From the NCBI GenBank assembly GCA_016800925.1, contig JABCPU010000035.1, positions 1-64,000 of the forward strand: 64,000 nt of DNA, given 5' to 3'. Positions 59,426 through 64,000 of the stretch are shown piece after piece. The stretch is from Suillus spraguei (lineage: Eukaryota > Basidiomycota > Agaricomycetes > Boletales > Suillaceae). Numbering within the stretch: the first letter of the stretch is position 1; every line of letters starts with the position of its first letter. Under the pieces are notes generated by a model. That model was not told where the DNA came from and did not search any database. It saw nothing but the letters and a program-made list of their open reading frames with translations. A program made the translations under genes and the position numbers.

Positions 59426-62400
59426 ACGCCGCGGGAGTACTGATAAACCTTCTATCACTATATAACTTAGTCCAGGTCCTCCCCCCAAACATAGCCACTC
59501 TAGAGGCATCAAACACCAAAAACTTAACGCGCCCAGACAATGTATTTTGTTCAGCAGATCTTGAGCACTCGTTCACGCAGTGCAGTGTAGAGTACCAGCT
59601 ACGCCCAGTAGTAACTGACCATTTCCCCATAATTAGTACCATCAACCTCCAACCAGAATGAATTGAAACCAGCCCCAAGTGCAACTTCAGAGACACGGAC
59701 TGGGAAGAGTTCCGGGAGGTCCTTGAAACTAAACTAGACGACATCCCACAGGCAACGGAAATCAAGACACGAGAACAGTTCGACGAGGCATTCAAGGCAC
59801 TCACAACAAGCATTGCCGAAACAGTAGAGAAGTGCATACCGAAGACCAAACCATCCCCGTACGCGAAGAGATGGTGGTCGAAGGAACTGGACACCGAACG
59901 AAAAGCAACACACAAACTAGGAAGGATATCAAGAAAGAAATTAGCGAGACGAAACGACCCAGTGCACGAGGAATATAGAATCGCACGAAACCGATTCTCA
60001 GAAAGTATCAAGCGAGCGAAGACAAACCATTGGACAGAATGGTTAGAGGAACTGACATTCACAGGAGTATGGACCTTTCATAGATATGTAGCAGGCGACC
60101 CTTCCGACCAGATACACACAAGGATCAAAACCCTCCAAGACCCGAGGGCAAACAATCAGGACAACACAATGCAAGATAACACCCGAAAGAGCGAGCTACT
60201 TTACGAGGTATTCTTCAGAACGCCGCCAGACGATGACCAAGTGAACCCGGACTTCGACTACGACCCTCCAATATGTGAATTCAGACCAATCACGAACCAG
60301 CAAGTACACAGAGCAATCGCGAAACTATCACCATTCAAAGCCCCAGGACCCAATGGGATAAGCAACGTAGTATTCATGAAATGCACTGACCTTCTTGTAC
60401 CATTCATGGCACCAATATACAGAGCTACGTTCACCCTCGAAGTGTACCCGAACGAATGGAAATGTTCCTCGACGATCGTACTCCGGAAGCCAGGAAGGCC
60501 AGACTACAGTGTCCCAAAGGCATATAGACCGATAACGCTATTAGACACGATGGCTAAGATCCTTTCATCATGTGTTGCTGACGATCTAACGTATATTGCA
60601 GAAGAACACCATCTATTACCCCCAACCCACTTCGGCGGTCGACCGGGATGATCAACGGTAGACTCCCTCCACCTGCTAACTAAGTTCATAACAGATTCCT
60701 GGGCGTCGAAAACAAACAACCACATTTCCCTACTCTTCCTTGACGTAAAGGCGGCCTTCCTGAGCGTGGTAGCAAGCAAGCTACTACACAACCTCAGAAA
60801 AGCAAGAATACCAAAGGAATATGTAGATTGGTACAAATGAAGACTGGACAACAGAACGACGCATCTCTTTTTCGACGACTACCAGTCAAACTTGTTCAAT
60901 GTGTCAGATGGACTAGACCAGGGATGTCTGCTATCCCCAATGGGCTTCATCTTCTACAACGCACCAGTCCTGCGAGTCGCAGACCCGAGACCCAGCAAAG
61001 GAGAACTGAGTCTAGGATTCATCGACGATGTAGCGCTAATAGCAAGAGGGCGCTCATACAAGGAATCAAACGCAAAGGTCAAAAACATGATGGAAAAGCA
61101 AGGAGGTGCACTTGACTGGAGCGAGGAATACAACGCTGAGTTTGAGCTAGACAAAACCGCACTAATTTGTCTTTCCAGGATACGAGTTCGAAGCACCGAA
61201 AACCCCAACAAGACAGTCCCTACGCCACGAGTACCCATCACCATCCGCGATCACACAATCCAACCTTCGAAGTCGCACAAATTTCTAGGAATCATCATTG
61301 ACGAAAATCTAAACTTCAAGGAGCAGGCGGCCCACGCACTGGCCAAAGGAACGAAGTACGCGCTAGCATGTAGCCGGATGATACGTCTGACGAAGGGAAT
61401 ACACGGGAAACTGATGAAAAAACTGTATGAGGGAGTAATCGTCCCGAAGATGTTGTACGCCGCAGATGTGTGGTGCGCGGGTCTAGTAGAAAAGGGGAGG
61501 GGGAAAAGGGGGAAAGGGCGAGGAGCAAGAGGCTTCACCTCGCAGATGGCGCGAGTGCAGAGAATGGCAACCATATCAATTGCGGGAGGACTAAGATCAA
61601 GTCCCACAGACATGCTAGACGCGCACGCTAATGTACTACCTTTTCAGCAGACTCTTCGAAAAGCGTGCTACAGAGCCACGCTCAGAATGGCGACACTCCC
61701 ACAGAAACATCCACTAGCCAAGGGAATCAAGAACGCATACGATTACGGCAAAGAGAGAGATTTTAAGGGGAAAAAACGCTATCCATCCCCACTGCATAAG
61801 CTGATGTACGAATTCAGGATCAACCCATCGACGGTGGAAAAGATAGACCCAGTCAGACACTACCCCAAGTGGGAGCCGGATGTAGACATCCACATAGCGG
61901 AGAAGGCCGAGACAGCAAAGATAGAAGATGGACTCGCCGATGAAAACCTAAGGGCGTACTCAGACGGGTCAATGGTGGATGGGGGAGTTGGAGGAGCAGC
62001 AGTGGTCATGAGAGGCAACGAAGTGATAGGAAGCAAGAGGTTTCACTTGGGGAGCGACCGCGAGCATACGGTCTATGAAGCAGAGTTGGTGGGGATGATA
62101 TTAGCAGTACAACTGCTGAAGGAGATGGGAGGAAGAAGGGGCACCATATCCCTAGGTGTCGACAATCAGGCAGCGATAAGAGCAACCGAAGCTTTCCGCT
62201 CACAGCCAGGACACTACCTCATGGACCAATTCCACGATGATCTTAGAAGACTCATCCCTGAGCACGACGAAAGAAAACTCAAAGTCAGATGGACGCCAGG
62301 CCATGTAGGGATACCAGGGAATGAAGAGGCAGACACTCACGCGAAACGCGCCGCATGAGGCGAATCATCAGACACACGAGCCCAGCCAAAGTCGCTCCTA

Positions 62401-62913
62401 ACCGAGGAAGGAGAACTCAGAATCCTACCAAGGAGCAAAGCGGCACTAAGACAACACTTCTACGCAAAGATCAAAAAAGAGGCCACCACCATCATGGAGA
62501 ACTCACCGCGCTACACACTGCTCAAATCAGTCGACACGTCAGCACCATCAAAGAAGTTTGCAAAGAAGATAGAGAAGCTACCGAGACGTCACAGCTCACT
62601 GATGTTTCAACTCCGCACGGGACATATAGCGCTCAACAAACACCTCAAATGAATAGTGAAATCCCCAATGGCGCGTTGCCCAGCATGCGAAAACCATGAC
62701 GAAACGGTACACCACTTCATCCTAGTCTGCCCAGCATACGTGAACCAGAGAGAACAAATGAGGAAAGAAGTCGGAGCAAGACAATGCAAAATCGAGTACC
62801 TGCTGAACGAAAGCAAGGGAATGAGAGCAACGTTGACGTACATCGCGCGCACGAGAAGATTGGAACAAACCTTCGGAGATGTAACCCCCCCAGCGGAAAA
62901 GGAGAAGGAATAG
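59386..62913 (+). pseudogene. LINE ORF2: partial EN, RT, RNase H, five TGA stops
   Basis: A single frame runs from about 59,386 to TAG at 62,911 with TGA at 59,659, 60,649, 60,838, 62,356 and 62,650 as its only interruptions. The C-terminal half of an AP-type endonuclease is visible (TLEASNTKNLTRPDNVFCS, VVTDHFPI); the first half is absent. RT has FKAPGPNGISNVVF, DGLDQGCLLSPMGF and catalytic FIDDVAL. RNase H (61,945-62,355) has YSDGS, YEAEL, GVDNQAAI and HVGIPGNEEAD. The end has CPACENHDETVHHFILVC. With the endonuclease start missing and five stops, this copy cannot mobilise itself. Confidence 0.9.
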
Positions 62914-63288
62914 AGGAAACGCGACAACAAGTCGCACAAATCATATCAAGAGCCTGAAGAAGGCCCTAACGTCCGCGCGCAAGCCAGGACCACTGTATAG
63001 CATAGACAACCAAAAAACGGACCAAAGCATATACGAATAGATTAGATGTACAGTAGGTAGTGTCCATCATAGGGCATAGCCCCAACGGACAATAAACAAG
63101 GATCAAAAAAAAAAAAAAAAAAAAAAACTGTCGCTGGTGACGCCACCCTAGTTCATAACAAAAGATTAAAGTCCACCTGATCATCGACTACCCAGTCTTC
63201 GACCCTGAACCCTGATAAAGCCCTAACGGACAGCAAGACAGCGCGTGTAGGCACCAAGAAAGTATAACTCACCAGACGAATCGTTATC

Positions 63289-64000
63289 ATGACGACCACC
63301 AAAGAATTCGAATATAAAATCAGTCTTCCAACCGGTTTTGATGGAGATCGTGATAACTCTCGCGAATTTATCCAATCGTGCAATCTATGTTTCAACATCA
63401 ATGAAAAGCTTTACACCACAGACAAGCAGAAGATCATTTTCATAACATCCTTCATGACTGAGAAAAACGCTAAATCTTGGAAAGAACAATTCCTCAATCA
63501 TGCTCGGTCAACCGACACCTCTGGACAAAAAGTCGGTTATGGGACGTTGTCAGATTTTATGAAAAGCTTTAAAGAAGCCTTCGAACCAGTGGATACCAAA
63601 GGAACTGCACTAACAAAACTCAGGGACCTCAAACAAGGAAGCGGTGATCTCCATACCTACATCGCCAACTTTGAGGCACTTGCAGCCAAGGCCCGTATTA
63701 CCGACAATGCAATGAAGATCCAATTCTTCCAAGATGGCCTGAATTTGGGTATCCTCACCAAGCTTTTCGCACCAGGAGATGTCTCAGAAGTATTCCGTGA
63801 GGTTGTATTGCAATGTGTTTCCATTGACAACTCCCACCATCATCTTCAAGCAATACGAACACGTCATGCTCTGCAACAAAAGAAAAAGAGCTATGGAAAT
63901 GCATGATACATACCTAATCGTGACCCGAATGCAATGGTCGTGGATTGAATCTCCGATATGGAGAGATCCGAATGCATAAAGAAGGGACAATGCTTCGGAT
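63289..64000 (+). pseudogene. Gag of chromovirus copy 2 (partial at window edge, two TGA)
   Basis: It starts MTTTKEFEYKISLPTGFDGD and stays in frame where copy 1 is shifted. TGA codons lie at 63,904 (copy 1 has CGG at the aligned site) and 63,946 (copy 1 has CGA at 3,004). The zinc knuckle begins GQCFG at the window end. It gives the better view of the intact capsid domain. Confidence 0.88.

Larger units (their letters stand above)
57457..63127 (+). mobile_element. Tad1-like LINE retrotransposon with poly(A) tail
   Basis: It has ORF1 with zinc knuckles, ORF2 with part of the endonuclease, reverse transcriptase, RNase H and a C-terminal zinc finger, then A23 at 63,105-63,127. CTGTC(A/G)CTGGTG flanks it on both sides (57,445-57,456 and 63,128-63,139), a 12-bp target duplication with one mismatch. 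The host site is the chromovirus LTR, so this insertion is younger than that copy. Confidence 0.92.
57004..64000 (+). mobile_element. Second chromovirus copy, 5' LTR split by a LINE, runs off the window
   Basis: The LTR starts TGTTAC at 57,004, follows the 1,683 LTR, and is interrupted at 57,456. It resumes at 63,128 with CTGTCGCTGGTGACGCC and ends CATAACA at 63,160; the leader and gag follow as in copy 1. The rest lies beyond the window. Confidence 0.92.

Overview
The window reads as nuclear DNA of a filamentous basidiomycete, most likely a mushroom-forming Agaricomycete. The evidence is short GT-AG introns of about 48-70 nt, a fused pentafunctional AROM gene, a KDZ-family transposase with its usual companion genes, a Ty3/gypsy chromovirus, a Tad1-like LINE and a set of DUF3328 (UstYa-family) genes. 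The species cannot be named from the sequence alone. I found no tRNA or rRNA gene.

Layout. 1-1,170: tandem repeats. 1,683-9,225: a chromovirus with nearly identical LTRs but broken reading frames. 9,226-22,320: a KDZ transposon island (decayed transposase plus several cargo-like genes) with minisatellite on both sides. 22,487-24,066: a Tc1/mariner element inserted into a GGGTGGGCC-type minisatellite that also occurs, in the other orientation, at 1-370. 25,498-26,187: relic of a splicing-factor gene resembling CLF1. 26,709-38,010: host genes in a duplicated arrangement: an AGC-like kinase and inositol-pentakisphosphate 2-kinase (divergent pair), a piece of AROM, a broken secreted-peptide gene, two UstYa-family genes, then decayed second copies of the kinase and IPK1. 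39,308-50,153: F-box gene, ribose-5-phosphate isomerase, an unclear gene, and intact AROM. 50,705-55,976: a small secreted peptide precursor with Kex2-type Lys-Arg sites, a MITE-like element, a broken UstYa gene and an intact one. 57,004-64,000: a second copy of the same chromovirus whose 5' LTR is split by a LINE.

Most notable system. Two duplicated modules each combine (i) a peptide precursor on the minus strand with dibasic KR sites and Tyr-containing segments and (ii) a divergent pair of DUF3328 genes. Intact UstYa-type genes lie at 32,009-33,041 (-), 34,521-35,531 (+) and 54,970-55,976 (+). A signal-peptide precursor next to UstYa proteins is the layout of fungal dikaritin-type ribosomal peptides (ustiloxin, phomopsin and asperipin families). 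Here it sits beside AROM, and the precursor carries a 117-bp exon cassette repeated three times. I infer a small, possibly undescribed RiPP-like locus; no product is shown.

Mutation pattern. All six in-frame stops of the LINE are TGA, consistent with CGA to TGA transitions. One clean CGA/TGA pair is visible between the two chromovirus gag copies. The CLF1 relic and the second IPK1 copy show the same C:G to T:A direction. This suggests cytosine-methylation decay or RIP-like mutation. Several repeats instead differ by homopolymer-length changes, which may be real decay or residual assembly error.
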